The notes under the pieces: model-generated
Databases searched by the model: none
Told to the model about the DNA's origin: nothing
Seen by the model: only the letters and a program-made list of their open reading frames with translations
In this document: piece by piece, positions 47,480-59,563 of the stretch
Position numbering within the stretch: the stretch's first letter is position 1
How the letters are laid out: every line of letters begins with the position of its first letter
Made by a program: the position numbers and the translations under genes
Assembly (NCBI GenBank): GCA_026413225.1
Contig: CM048575.1
Span: forward strand, 1,764,001 to 1,828,000
Direction: 5' to 3'
DNA: 64,000 bases
DNA from: Otis tarda
Lineage: Eukaryota > Chordata > Aves > Otidiformes > Otididae

Positions 47480-47760
47480 TGTTCTCAGAAAAAGGTATGC
47501 TAATTAACAATTAATTCTTCTGTCTTATAGTGCTGAGACTGTAAGACCTGAAGAAGATGTAGAATAAAATTAGTGGTAATTAGCTTTTTAGAGCATTAAA
47601 TAAACAGTGACATGAACGATGGAGAATTAATGTTATGCATTTATTTTTAACAATATTTATACAGGCAGTTTTTGAACAAGGCCCTGTGGCATTAGCTTTT
47701 ACTAATACAGGCAAACCAGCAGTGAGAAATAATTACATTTAGTCTGCATTAAGACAACAC
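47480..47760. promoter_or_regulatory. Candidate conserved noncoding element, homeodomain-site cluster
   Basis: AT-rich and non-repetitive, with several TAATTA/AATTA cores (gctaattaacaattaattc at 47499-47517, ggtaattagc at 47575-47584, gagaattaatg at 47623-47633) and a Forkhead-like caatatttata at 47651-47661. There is no reading frame. Enhancer function is inference. Confidence 0.25.
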
Positions 47761-48779
47761 CATGCAAATCAAAGGAATAATGAACAGAAGCCTGTTAATT
47801 GGGGTTTTGGAGGCTCTGTACTTGAATATAATATTTGGGCTTTGTATTCCTCTGAAGAATTCAGAAATTACCACCCTGCATCATTTCAGGCCACAGGCAC
47901 GTGGCTCTGTAGTAAATACCGCTGGGAGGACGCAGAGCCGCCAGCCGAGGTGCAGGTTTCCGGAGTGACTGGTGGCTGCGTGCTGCAAAGGGGATCCCCT
48001 CGCAGGAGCCAGGGAGTGGAGAAGGATGCTCAACTGCATCTCCTGCTGCTCCCTCCACAGCCCAGCCGCAGCCCTGCGAAGTGGGGCGTAACGCAATGTT
48101 TGTCTCTCCGGTCCCTGTGAAACACCAGAGTGAGGTGCCCGAATTCCCAGAGGGGTTGCTGTCCCTGTAGATGAGGCAAGCAGAAAGGCTCAAGATTGGG
48201 TATTTCAGCACTGACAAAACCATTTTTCTGAGTGTATTTATTCTTTGCTATTGCTGTTTTGGTCTTTTGAGGCACCTCTGTGAGCTGGTTTTCACCATTT
48301 TAACACCCTTGGCATGTGCTGTTATGCAAACTACTTCATTGGTGAGCCCTCCGCACGCTCATGCTTTACTTTCCAGGGTCATTCACAAAGATGAAACGTC
48401 CCACATCCGGACATTCGTAACTCCTGAGCAGAAAGGGACAGAGAAAACAAAAATTTGGCTCCTAATTGGCTGAAACACCCACAGATCATCCATCTTCCAT
48501 TATCACTCCAGCAAATGTAAGAGAGGAGAATGGGACAATATGTAAAACCTTGTTTGTGTTACACTGTTTTACTGCTAATAGGGTGTGCTAATTAAGAAGG
48601 GAGCCTCAGCAGATGAATCCTTGACACAATTTTTAACTAACACTCTCTCCAAAGTTAGAATTGGATGGGAGAGAGGGGAGCAGGGGGAAGGGTCCTCCTC
48701 AGGCTCCCCCAGCCCAGCACCCGCGGCAGGAGCCCAGAGCTGTGCCTGGTCCCGCGGGCTGGCTTCCAGCCCACCTTTG

Positions 48780-48900
48780 AAAATGCCCATCTTAATTAAA
48801 AGAGAAGCGGCATCGGTGACAGTCTTCAATCAGGCATTTAATGAATAGCTGACAGGGCACTTAATGCAATCAGTCCGTTGTCATTTCAATGACATGACAG
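48780..48900. promoter_or_regulatory. Candidate enhancer with three TGACAG motifs
   Basis: TGACAG (the MEIS/TALE-type core) occurs at 48817-48822, 48850-48855 and 48895-48900. A TGTCAT/ATGACA inverted pair lies at 48879-48894 and cttaattaaaag at 48791-48802. Motif spacing and identity are seen directly. Regulatory use is inferred, and short motifs also occur by chance. Confidence 0.25.
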
Positions 48901-49329
48901 CAGGATCTGTATTAATATTGTAACCTCCATTTCGGAGAGATGGCAGGGGATGCTGAACCCTCCCGGCAGGGTTTTGCGGGGCTCGGTCCCTGCTCTCTGC
49001 GCTGTATCGGGTGTGTATCACAGGCTGTGAGACATGCCGGGTCTGCAGCCTCTGGGTGACCCTCACCAGGGCAGGGACACCCCTGAGGGGCTGTGGCCGT
49101 AGGTGACCAGTCTTTGAGTGGAGAAAAAACAGTAACAAGGAAAGAGCAGCATCACTCACTGCCTACAGACTTAGATGGGGTGTGAGGGGAGGGCGGAAAA
49201 GTGTTTGGTTTTAGCTGAGCCCTGGGGAATGGGAGGTAATGTGTTTTCTTAAGTGTTTTTTAATTATCTTCTCTCTTTTTTTTTTTTTTTTTAATACCCA
49301 AATCAGGCATTGGAAGTTGATGTTAATTG

Positions 49330-49378
49330 GCAAGAAATTAAATTAAGCAAAAATTCCCCAAGTTGAGACTGTTTTGCC
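49330..49378 (+). mobile_element. Possible LTR scrap
   Basis: ttccccaagttgagactgttttgcc (49354-49378) agrees at 23 of 25 positions with 59835-59859 of the solo LTR at 59-60 kb. Upstream both have an aaattaa(g/a)ttaa block. The neighbourhood otherwise shows no LTR. This may be a relic or a co-opted fragment of an older related LTR. Confidence 0.5.
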
Positions 49379-51963
49379 TGCAGCACGCTGCCGCGGAGCA
49401 CGTCCTGATCTACTGCTCTGTCCTCCACCCTGCATTGTCCTCTTCCCTGGGCTGTCAGCTCACGCACAGAGGGTGGGAGCTGGTTGTTACCATTCTATTA
49501 ACCTCCTTGCTCCTTCGGTTCACATATGTGGAACATTGTTGGGCTCCTGGGTTTGCCAATGCAGATCGGATTAGAAAGTAATGATTGAGATTGTAATGTC
49601 TGGCAGTAGTATCTGCACCTTCTAAAGCTGATCACTCCTGTTAGTGTTTAACTCTTTGCTGTAACCATCAGTTTGTGTGCTGTTGGTATCAAAAAGGATT
49701 GGATCCAACCACCAACAGCCCTCACCCCATCTCCTTCAGTAACCCCATCCAAAGACCACGGCAGGAACCAAGCCCGTGTTACAGCATTCCCTCTTGCAAA
49801 CAGGGAAACCAAGAGTTTAAAATAAACAGAACTTTCTTGGGGTGGGAAAGCAGCAAAATAAGAACTCAGGGTGACTGTATTTATATGTTAACAATCCTCA
49901 TCGAGACATTTTTCCCCTCTCTGTTTCTTGGAGGGGGAATTTTATTCCCTGATGGACAGCCTGGAAGATGATGATACTCCCCTTGCAGAATGATTGCAAG
50001 GTAGGTAATGATGGTTCAAACCTGTGCCTTGCTCTTGACAACACTAATGGGGCTGCCAAGAGGGCACGAGAGTGTTATTTTCTCTCCACAGTCCGTTCAG
50101 AGCCAGCCTTCCTGCAGAGACAGCCCCAGAGTCGTAGTTAGGCTCTCGTTGTTGTGATGACTGTGGTGTGGCTGCTTGTCCTTTATCTTCAGACCCACCT
50201 GTCTCACTCCCATCTGGGTCATTCGGTGGTAGTTGCAATCCTGTGACCGGTTAGGCTCTTGGGAGATAAAAAGATCCATTCCTTCCAATAAGATAGAGGT
50301 CACAAACCACTCAAATCACGTTCACTTATGGGGTCATTCCGGGAAACAGAGCTGTAGGTGAGGCTCAGAGATATCCCACATAGAAATCAGACAGCAAAAA
50401 CAGGCAGGCAGAGAAGCCTTTACAATGCCCTCCTCTTGGAAGAAGTGCTGACAGATTCACTGGCTGCCTTTTAGGTCCTTGAGTTGAATCAACTCTGTAT
50501 TTTTTAAACAGCCACAGCCCGCGGAGGATAAATTAAAACTGTGCATCCAGTCCTGATCTTGAACAGCCACGTTCAGCAGTATCCGACACAAGGTGCTGTA
50601 GAGAGGAGACCAAAAACCGCTGTGCTCCCATCTGCAGCTGAGTCAGACCAGAACACTGCTCCAGAGAGGAAAATGTTTCCTGAACCCACCTTCCCTGATC
50701 GTTTTCTGCAAAATGTATTAATTTAACTTACTGCACTCTTCTGATACACACTTTCTTTCTTCCTGCATATTTAAGTTTACTTCCTATCTCCCACCTGCAG
50801 CTGAGCGGCTGCACTTCTGCCAAGATCACACGTAAAACACAATTAGGAAAGGAGAGATCAGCTAATAAGCACTTGCTATTCATTATGGGAAATTACAGCT
50901 TTCATGTCTTCATAGAGTAAACGCCTGTCAGCCCCAAACCAGAGACCTGTTGTGTCTAAATACCTTGCTTAAGTGGGTGGATAGGCTTAAACACGCTGCA
51001 AATCATTCCTTTTTGTAGCAAAAATAGCTGCTGCCGTCCTCGGTGTCAGGGGACAGACGCAATGGTATGTGGAAGGTGGACAGGACGTGCTCTCCTCCGC
51101 TCTGCTTCCGTGGCCTGCAGTGCCTGCTCGTTGAGCCTTGTGTGGCAGCACCGAGAAGTGACTTTCTTTAGACCACCACAGCATATTCACCAGTGAACAG
51201 CGAACACCTTGAGGTCCGTCCTCATCCAGGTGAGCAAAATTTTCATTGCAGAGGTGGAAGACGGCTACTGAATGAAAGACAGGAGGCAGCTGCTGGAAGA
51301 TGCCCTGCCTTTCTAAGGCTGAACGTGCGTGCTGCTAGTAATAGCTCTGGCAGAGGCACTCTCATCACTAGGCTTTGGTTTGTGTTACAGAGGACGTCCC
51401 CTTTCGCAGGCATGGAAAACGGAAGTAAAAGGCACATGAAGCAACCTGAGAAGAGCAGATTAGGGAAAAATACGGGATGAAACCCAGAGTCCCACTTTAC
51501 GTCCAAGTACTAAAGGGGCTTTGCCATTCCTGCCTCTTTAATTTATTACCAGCATATTGCGTTCCTGCAAGAGAGTCCTGTTTCAGAAGGATCACCCACC
51601 CAAAGACCATCACCTCTTCTGGGGCATCCCAGGCCCACTGTCCATCTCAATTCAGAAGTTATACTCTGACAAGCCAAACCGATGCTTTCTACAGACGTAT
51701 TCAAAGCAAAGAAGGTAGGAGTGCTGGCATGGGTGGGTGCCCCATGAGTACTCAAGGTCCAGGGTTTATTTAGGATGCCTGTGCCTTGTGTCCTGTGCCA
51801 TTGAATCTGAGAGGAGGACAATGTCTGGTTTATATGATCAAACTTGCCTTACTTGCAATACTCCATCCTCCATCGCAGTTTACATCAAGCTGCTCTGTAA
51901 GAGGTATGGAAACTGTCACCCTGTCAGGGCAGGCTTCTGCCCTCTTGTAACAGCTTTGAATGG

Positions 51964-51995
51964 CAGAGCTTTTGAAAGTCAGAGCTTTTGAATGT
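51964..51995 (+). repeat. 16-bp tandem duplication
   Basis: cagagcttttgaaagt is followed directly by cagagcttttgaatgt, two copies with a single difference. Confidence 0.85.
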
Positions 51996-54552
51996 CTATT
52001 GTAAGAATTCCATAAGCAGAGCAGTGCTGTTGGCCCATTGTACGAAGAGGAAGACATCTATGGAGAGCTGGGGAAAATCGCTGTTTCGGGTGCTTGGATG
52101 TCACATCCAGCACAAAGTCTCACTGCTTTTCCACCCCGGCTCAGGGATTTTTGCCAAACTGCGTTTTTGGGCTTCGCAGAGTGCCTGTTTTACAGAAGAT
52201 ATGTGAGGGGACCTACCAGGGAGAGGTGAGTACCAGTGCTGTAGATACTCACCAGGGAACAACAGGACATAGGGTACAAATCCGATACCTCCAAAGTTCA
52301 TACAACCCAGACCAGCAGTGGAGCAAAATCCCAAGAGCTCCAAAGTACACGGCTTAAATCTGGGGATGGTGAACACCGAAGCCACAATTTCTCCCTAACT
52401 ATAGAGCATCACCTCCACTGCAGGGCTGGCTGCAGGACAGGGATCCAAGCACACTGTGTGATAATTCACAACCAGCAAGGCTTCCCAGCCTGGACACACA
52501 CTACGTGCCTGGCTTCACGCCTTAGGCAGGGACACATGATCACAGCTTTTGGCCAGTTCCTCCTCTTACACGCTGGAGCAGAAATAAACAGAACCTTGTC
52601 AAAAACAAAGCCCTAAGTGCTGCTGGGAAGCATCAATTGCCTCTTACATAATGTAAACCAATCCGGCATCCCCAGGTTGCTTCCCGGTATGTTTTGGAGC
52701 TTGCACAGTGTTTGAGAGAGAGCAGACAGTGTACCAGGAGGTGTAGCTGTTGCTATGGCTCCCTAACTACCTTCTGTGAGGTTGCCGTAGAGAAAAGCCC
52801 GGAGCTGTCTTTAGAAACAATGGCACTTCAACTTTGTTTACATGGACTTTTCAGTTTTTACATAAAACTTTACATGAGCCAGAAATTGAACCTTCAGCCC
52901 ACTGCAGAGCAGGGAGGATTTTATCACCGCAGAAACTAAACAAATATTTCAACATTTGCTTCTCTATTTCGTACTGCACTGAAACAACACTATTTTGAGA
53001 GGTGGGGTGAGTTGCTTGGTTGGCTAGATAGTGATTTATTTGTTTTATGAGTTTTCTTTTTTTCCTATTGAGAGACCAGAAAAGTTGAGAGTTGTGTCCA
53101 GGAAGAGACAGTAACCATTTGGGAGTTCAGCAGAGACAGTCTCTGCTCCAAGGCTCAGTTCTAGAAATGGAAAAGCTCCAAGAGAAATGCATCAGCAAGG
53201 TCACACATACGGAGTAGGCGACAGGGTGGCAGCAAGTGCATTCTCCTGGACCACAGAAGAGACAGGTTCCAGTGCAGACACTGAAGAGGCCCTAGGGACC
53301 CCTCAGCCTTTTGACCTCAGTCATAGTTAGCCGGAAAGAAAACAGCCTGGTCTTTGATTATGTTTACTATTTCTCATCAAAATGAAGTAGGTATTGTAGG
53401 TCTAAGAAATTTTTGCTTACAGAAAAGATGCATTCCCTCAAATAGGTGAGGTTTGAACAAACCCACATTTCCAAACAAGAACCAGCTTGGCAGCAGAATG
53501 GCTTTGTCCAACACTACCCACTGCTTTAGAGCTTCCTGTGAGGGCATGGGATGCACAGATCTGAGGCAATATAAAAGCCGCTGATAGTCATGACATTGCA
53601 GAGTGGCTTTTTTTAGGAAATAACTTACATTTACTGCACTGAAAATCCATTTGTGTTGTACAAGGGGCATAAACAGTTGTAGCACTCAGAAAAGAGAGCC
53701 AGCTCCCATCAGCAGTCCCTTGGTAATGGGATTTGTGCAGGTCATTAGGTAGGATGGGAAGTGAAGATGCCACTTGGGACCGGGGGGTTGTGGTATTTTA
53801 CAAAAGAGATCTTGGGACCAGAAAGCACCTCATCACCGTAGTTGGAGACTGCCTCCCCACATCATTGTACCCTTCCATGGGTTGACAGCCCTAGGTCCTG
53901 AGACTGCCCATTCCAAAACCTGACTGACTAAAAGGTTGACACCAGGATAAGCTAGTCATGCAGTCTCCCCTTATTTCCACACCTCACCCATCTCAAGAGA
54001 AGGTGGCGTGGGTGACCCTCTGACAGTATTTAGATTGCACAGCAAGGGGGCTTTCTCCAGTACAAGTAGATATTTGCAGTGAAGGCCTCTGATGTAGCTC
54101 TGGTTGGCAGAGTCAGTGCTGCCGGGGGTGTGTTTTATCTTCAAGAATAGATGTCTACACTGGTTAGAAGAATTGCTCCTCACAGTGCCTGTCTCTCTTC
54201 ACTGACTTTGAAAGGAGTCTGTAGGGTCTCCTTCAGCTGGAGTGGCACACTTCACTGACTTCTATCTAAGTGAGACGAATCCTATCCTGAACTGAAATGC
54301 TAGCTTTAATTTTTCTAATATCTAAAGTGACTGTGCATTTTAGAGATGAGGCAAACATGGAAAATCCACCTCGACCTCATTAATTGACCTCAGCAATAAC
54401 ACTGACTGTGGAAACTTTGACGGACATTGATAGATTTCAGCATTTTGAGAAAAGCCACATGAGGGTGGCCACAGTTAGTAATGGGCTGAGAAGTAAGAAC
54501 TGATTCTCACAGAGTATCACCTCCCACAGCACGGTACAAAAGGAAATCTGCA

Positions 54553-55963
54553 GGTCCTGAGGGAACTAGCGGATGAAGTTGCCAAGCCACTGGACATTGT
54601 ATTTGAGAAGTCGTGGCGGTCTGGTCCCCAATGACTGGAAGAGAGGGAACATAACCCCATTTTTAAATAGGGGAACAAGGAAGACCCGGGCAACTACAGG
54701 CTGGTCAGCCTCACCTCTGTGCCTGGCAAAGTCGTGGAGCAGATTCTCCTGGAAACCATGCTGAGGCACATGGAGAGCAAGGAGGTGGCTGGTGACAGCC
54801 AACATGGCTTCACCAAGGGCAGATCGTGCCTGACCAATTTGGTGGCCTTCTATGATGGGGTGACAGCATAGGTGGAAAAGGGAAGAGCAATGGACATCAT
54901 CTACCTGGACTTGTGCAAAGCTTTTGACACTGTCCCAGCTGACATCCTTCTCTCTAAACTAGAGAGACATGGGTTTGATGGACGGACCACTCGGTGGATA
55001 AGGAGTTGGCTGGATGGCCGCACCCGGAGAGTGGTGGTCAACAGCTCAGTGTCCAAGTGGAGACTGGTGACAAGTGGCGTCCTCAGGGGTCATTACTGGG
55101 CCCGGCCCTGTTCAACATCTTTGTCAGTGACATGGACAGTGGGATAGAGCGCACCCTCAGCAAGTTCGCCGATGACACCAAGCTGTGTGGTGACGTCGAC
55201 ACGCTGGAAGGGAGGGATGCCATCCAGATGGACCTTGACAGGCTGGAGAGGTGGGCCTGTGTAAACCTCCTGAAGTTCAACCAGGCCAAGTGCAAGGTCC
55301 TGCACCTGGGTCATGGCAATCCCAGGCACAAATCCAGGCTGGGTGGAGAATGGATGGAGACCAGCCCTGAGGAGAGGGTCTTGGGGAGTGATGGTGGATG
55401 AGAAGCTCAACATGAGCAGGCAATGCGCCCTTGCAGCCAGAAAGCCAACCACATCCTGGGCTGCATCAAGAGGAGCATGGCCAGCAGGTCGAGGGAGGGG
55501 ATTCTGCCCCTCTACTCTGCCCTGGTGAGACCCCACCTGCAGCACTGCATACAGCTCTGGGGCCCCCAACATCAGAAGGACATGGACCAGTTGGAGAGGG
55601 TCCAGAGGAGGCCACGAAGATGATCAGAGGGCTGGAGAACCTCTGCTGTGAGGCCAGGCTGAGAGAGCTGGGGCTGTTCAGCTTGGAGAAGAGGAGGCTC
55701 CGGGGAGACCTTAGAGTGGCCTTCCTGTACCTCAAGGGGGCTGCAGGAAAGATGGGGAGAAACTCTTCAGCAGGACCTGTTGTGACAGGACAAGGGGTAA
55801 TGGTTTTAAAATAGAGGAAAGCAGATTTATATTAGATCTTAGGAAAAAAATTTTTACGCTGAGGGTGGTGGGACACTGTCCCAGGTTGCCCAGAGAGGTG
55901 GTGGATGCCCCATCCCTGGAAACATTCCAGGCCAGGTTGGCCGGGGCTCTGAGCAACCTGATC
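54553..55963 (+). pseudogene. CR1 ORF2 RT and C-terminal domain, decayed
   Basis: The RT is largely present. Finger/palm blocks are [35 protein letters not shown], then a stop (54869-54871), then [15 protein letters not shown] with the motif A Asp intact (54908-54910), GLDGRT-like [24 protein letters not shown], and motif C FADD intact (55165-55176). Lesions against the intact copy at 13.2 kb are one base missing near 55080, one extra near 55385, one missing near 55436 and one missing near 55612. The terminal stop is changed to TGG (55964-55966). It is not functional, though both catalytic aspartate motifs survive. Confidence 0.93.
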
Positions 55964-56051
55964 TGGTTGGAGATGTCCCTGCTCCTTGCAGGGGGGTTGG
56001 ACTGGATGGGCTTTAGAGGTCAACCAACCCTAACCATTCTGTGAGTCTATG
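54553..56051 (+). mobile_element. CR1 LINE, 5'-truncated, RT to 3' end
   Basis: Starts abruptly within ORF2 at ggtcctgagggaactagc (matching 43670 in the longer copy) and runs to the 3' end attctgtgagtctatg (56036-56051, two decayed octamers). It is close to the copies at 13.2 and 42.3 kb and in the same orientation. No target duplication is seen. Confidence 0.96.
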
Positions 56052-58148
56052 AAATTCAGAAAAAACTCTCCTTGCTGTTGCAATGATATACATAACTTTT
56101 CACAACACTGTCAGAATGACAGAGAATGCCATACCCACTTTTTGGCATCAACAATATAATAGTTTATTAATACTGCAGTAGAATAAGTTAATTGGCTGGG
56201 GATAAATTATGAACGTGGCAGGAGGCAGGGGAGGTCTGTGTTCCTCTCACTCACAATAAATGAAATTGAGCATTATTAATACAGAGCAAGATTAAAGCAA
56301 TTTCTGTCTGATTCATGGCTCCTGCTTTCTCTAAAGACAAGTGAGGCAGACGGAATTGTCTGTTCCTGCTTTCAAGTCTCAAGTATTTCCATCAAATTTG
56401 CACTTGCTTTCTGCCCTAACGAAGAGAGGACAAACAGTTTCTGCTACCGCCTCAACTCAGGCAGATGTGATCAGAAAAGCAGGAAATCCATTCGGCACCT
56501 GTGGCATCGTTTTGTGAAAGCTTGCTGTAACTTTTCGTCTTAGTTGATCCGTCTTTATCAAAGGATAAATAATAAGGTGAAAATTGATTTTATATAATCT
56601 AGATTTAAAAACCAACCAACCAAACAAACAAAAACCCCAAAAACCAACGAAAAAAGCCCTCGGAACAAATGATGCTGACTTAATGGCTACGGGTGAATAA
56701 AAGTACTGGTGCTGTTTGTCACTGTGTGCTGGCACTGAAATGCTAAATAACCTGCAGACAAGCGACACTTCCAAGATGCCCTGCGAAGAGAGGTTATTAG
56801 ACCTTCACAGAAACAAAAGGAACAATTCAGTTTGCAAACAAGCTGGAAAAGTGGAAAGCAGAAGGCCAAGAAGATCACAGGGAAGCCAACAACCAGCCTC
56901 AGAGTCCCCTCTGCTGAAAGGAATGCATCTTATGGGGAGGGACCTTCCTTAAGAAGGGGCAAAGATGACAGCAGAAGAGGCTGGCTTTTCAGGATTGGAA
57001 AAATGACACGCTATCCATCCAGACTTCCCAGAATAATCCGTGGTTTCTAGAGAAGCAGAGGTAGTGGTGGACCACCTGCAGGTGGAAGCAGATGTGAGGA
57101 CACAGGGACTGCTGGTGATTCAGCTAGGTCAATGGTCCTTTTCACCCAAGTTTGATACTAATGCATTCATTTTGCTCATGATTTGAGAGATCTTATGGAC
57201 ATATTGCCATGAATCGAGTGTCTTTGGCTTAGAGAGTGTGGCAAGTCTCCCTCTAGTAGTTGCCCTGGCAATGAAAATTGCTTCCAATTTATTGGAACTG
57301 AATTTTCCTTTTCTCCTTAGAGAACACTGTTTTTCACCCTGAGGATGTTTGGTTTGATTCATAGTGTCTATACCTCTCCTGTGTGGGTCACTGCAGCATC
57401 TCTGACTGCAGTGCATAATGATGCATAGCAGTGGTCGTGGCCACTGAAGGAAAAATATATGTTGTGTGAGAGCAACAAGGATCCGGCTCCATCTCTCCTG
57501 AGCTTACTGTTTTCATTTACATAAGTAAACTTGAGACCAAGGGAAATGTGAGTCATTGCCCTCTGATTCAGAAGCATTTTACACCCTGCCTGCATGAATG
57601 GAACTGCCCCAGAAGAGCATCAGACAACACAAGATCTACCAGCCACGCAACCAGATATACAAATGCAAAATACAATGTCAGGTTCTCTCCCCATGTACTT
57701 TTTGTAATACTTCACCCCAATTTCCTTTTCATAGCTCTGCAATGACTGGGTGCTTAAAAGCTAGTCATTTTTTCCCCTCAGTGATACCAGCTGTTCTAAT
57801 AGAAGCTATTACCTCTGCCTGCAAACCTTGTCTCCATGGAATCCTTAGACCATCAGGGTCAAAGCACCACTACTATTTTCCCCTCTTGCCCATCCATCTC
57901 ATAAGCACTCTCCCATTGTTCAGGTTCCTCACCGTATTGTCCTCCAGGAGACTTCCAACAGCCCTTACCTGCAGATCTGTCTGCCCCCACTTGCTGCAGG
58001 TTTATACCCTTATACTGTCTCTTGTTCTCTGTCACATTCCTCTCAGTAGCCCGTGAAAGTGTCAGATGTGTGACCTTTTTTACAATACTGTATGTGAGAG
58101 TACACTCCCATCCCTACAGTCTCTAACATTCCCTCGATGTCCCCTCCA
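56052..58148. other. Unique noncoding DNA
   Basis: No exon is recognised. It contains an AACC/AAAC simple repeat at 56607-56637. The 152-codon frame at 57598-58056 is open but has Cys/Leu/Ser-rich chance-like composition and no domain. Confidence 0.45.
56607..56637 (+). repeat. AACC/AAAC simple repeat
   Basis: An impure tetranucleotide tract (aacc, aaac units). Confidence 0.8.
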
Positions 58149-58338
58149 GAATCACAGGATGGTTTGGCTTGGAAGGGACCTTCAGAGGTCATCTAGTCCA
58201 ACCCCCCTGCAAGGAGCAGGGACATCTCCAACCAGATCAGGTTGCTCACAGCCCCATCCAAGCTGGCCTGGAATGTTTCCAGGGATGGGGCATCCACCAC
58301 CTCTCTGGGAAACCTGGGCCAGTGTCCCACCACCCTCA
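58149..58338 (-). mobile_element. CR1 LINE 3' tail (antisense)
   Basis: agaatcacaggatggtttgg, ggaagggaccttcagaggtc and ccaacccccctgcaaggagc lead through the ORF2 end (ccaccacctctctgggaaacc) to cccaccaccctcag, the exact antisense of the copy at 55.86-56.05 kb with few changes. Similarity stops at about 58338. It belongs to the same subfamily group as the large copies. The 118-codon frame through it is antisense CR1, not a gene. Confidence 0.95.
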
Positions 58339-58998
58339 GGCACCCCTCCTCGTCAGCTCCTCTGTTGCCTGCAGGAGGAAGTTACCTTCCCCCTACCTTC
58401 TCCCTTGGATTTCACATGGTCCCTTGGTGGCCTGTTGTGACAGGAGGTCAGTGAGCAAGCTGCAGTCTCTACACCAAGGAGACTCAGGTGCCACAACATT
58501 TCTTTGGTTTTGCACTTTTCTTTAATCTCATACCAGCAAAGAATGTGCTTTTAGACATGAGATCCAAGGTCCAGCTACTGACACAGGAGTTGCTGCAATC
58601 AAATCCAAAGACATCTGGATTGTTGTATGAATTTGTTTTATTTTCTTCTACGACCAGGAATCGGAGCCCTCTGTTTCTCTGCAGAGCTGTAAATCGAAAC
58701 TAAAGGGTAGATTGAAAAGGAGCCACTTGTATGATATAACCAGTGCCCTTCCTGAAGAACTTTAATGCCTGAAACATCCTAAAATTTGTTTTGAATCAGG
58801 ACAATATCACCTCAGCACAAGGCAATCTCTGTATCTAAGAAAGGCTGCAAGGAGGAACAAGCTTGTCTAAGCAAGACTGGCAGTGTTGCTGGGAGGGTTT
58901 TGATTACTGAAGCGTAGATATCACTTCTCCCTAATGGGACAGATTAAAAGCTTCAGCTGTGTTGTCCTTTACATTGGGTCACTGTCATCTTGGGGTAT
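58339..58998. other. Unique noncoding DNA
   Basis: Nothing recognised between the CR1 tail and the LTR. Confidence 0.5.
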
Positions 58999-59281
58999 TG
59001 TGTTGGGTTCTGGTGGTGGACGGGCTACGGGGGTGGCTTCTGCAAGAAGCTGCTAGGTTTTCCCCTATGTCCCTTGGACCCGGCCAACTCCAGGGCAGAC
59101 CTGCTGCTGGCTGGGGCTGAGCCACTCAGCGATGGTGGTAACACCTCTGTGATAACGTATTTAAGAAGGGGAAAAAAAAGCAGCAGGTGTGGGCCTTGTG
59201 AAGAGCAAGGATATATTAAGAGGAACAAGAGCTGCAAACACCAAGGTCAGTGAAGAAGGAGGGGGAAGGAGGTGCTTCAAG

Positions 59282-59400
59282 CAGAGATTCCCCTGCAGCC
59301 CATGGTAATGGCCATGGTGGAGCAGGCTGTGCCCCTGCAGCCCGTGGAGGCCATGGAGGAGCAGAGATCCCCCTGCAGCCCGGGGAGGACCCCACGCCGG
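59282..59400 (+). repeat. About 40-bp minisatellite inside the LTR
   Basis: Nearly three units start at 59282, 59323 and 59362 (periods 41 and 39), each with cagrsattcccctgcagccc-like sequence followed by a gtggagg block. Confidence 0.8.
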
Positions 59401-59465
59401 GGCAGGTGGAGGCCTGAAGGAGGCTGTGGCCCATGGAGGCCCCGCTGGGGCAGCCGTTCTGGAGG

Positions 59466-59563
59466 GACTGCACCCCGTGGAAGAGATGACCCATGCCGGA
59501 GCAGTTCCACGAAGGACTGTGGCCCGTGGAAGGGACCCCACGCTGGAGCAGGGGAGGAATGCG
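59466..59563 (+). repeat. 49-bp repeat pair inside the LTR
   Basis: gactgcaccccgtggaagag (from 59466) recurs as gactgtggcccgtggaaggg (from 59515). Each is followed by a ccca(t/c)g(c)(c/t)ggagcag block. Confidence 0.8.

Larger units (their letters stand above)
45154..54552. other. Unique noncoding DNA with candidate regulatory blocks
   Basis: About 9.4 kb with no exon recognised. The texture differs from 14-42 kb, with alternating GC-moderate and AT-rich blocks containing TAATTA and TGACAG motifs. Listed separately are candidate elements at 47480-47760 and 48780-48900, an LTR-like scrap at 49330-49378 and a small tandem duplication at 51964-51995. The T run at 49270-49292 is about 20 nt. Overlapping ORFs (up to 149 codons, 46448-46897 minus) have no domain. 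Confidence 0.45.

Noticed and set aside
53195..53260. Possible third MIR-like fragment (gcaaggtcacacatacggag)
   Set aside because: Only one block agrees with MIR; the expected neighbouring blocks are not recognisable.
57598..58056. Open frame of 152 codons on the plus strand
   Set aside because: No recognisable domain, no splice-site context and Ser/Leu/Cys-rich chance-like composition; length alone is not convincing in 64 kb searched in six frames.
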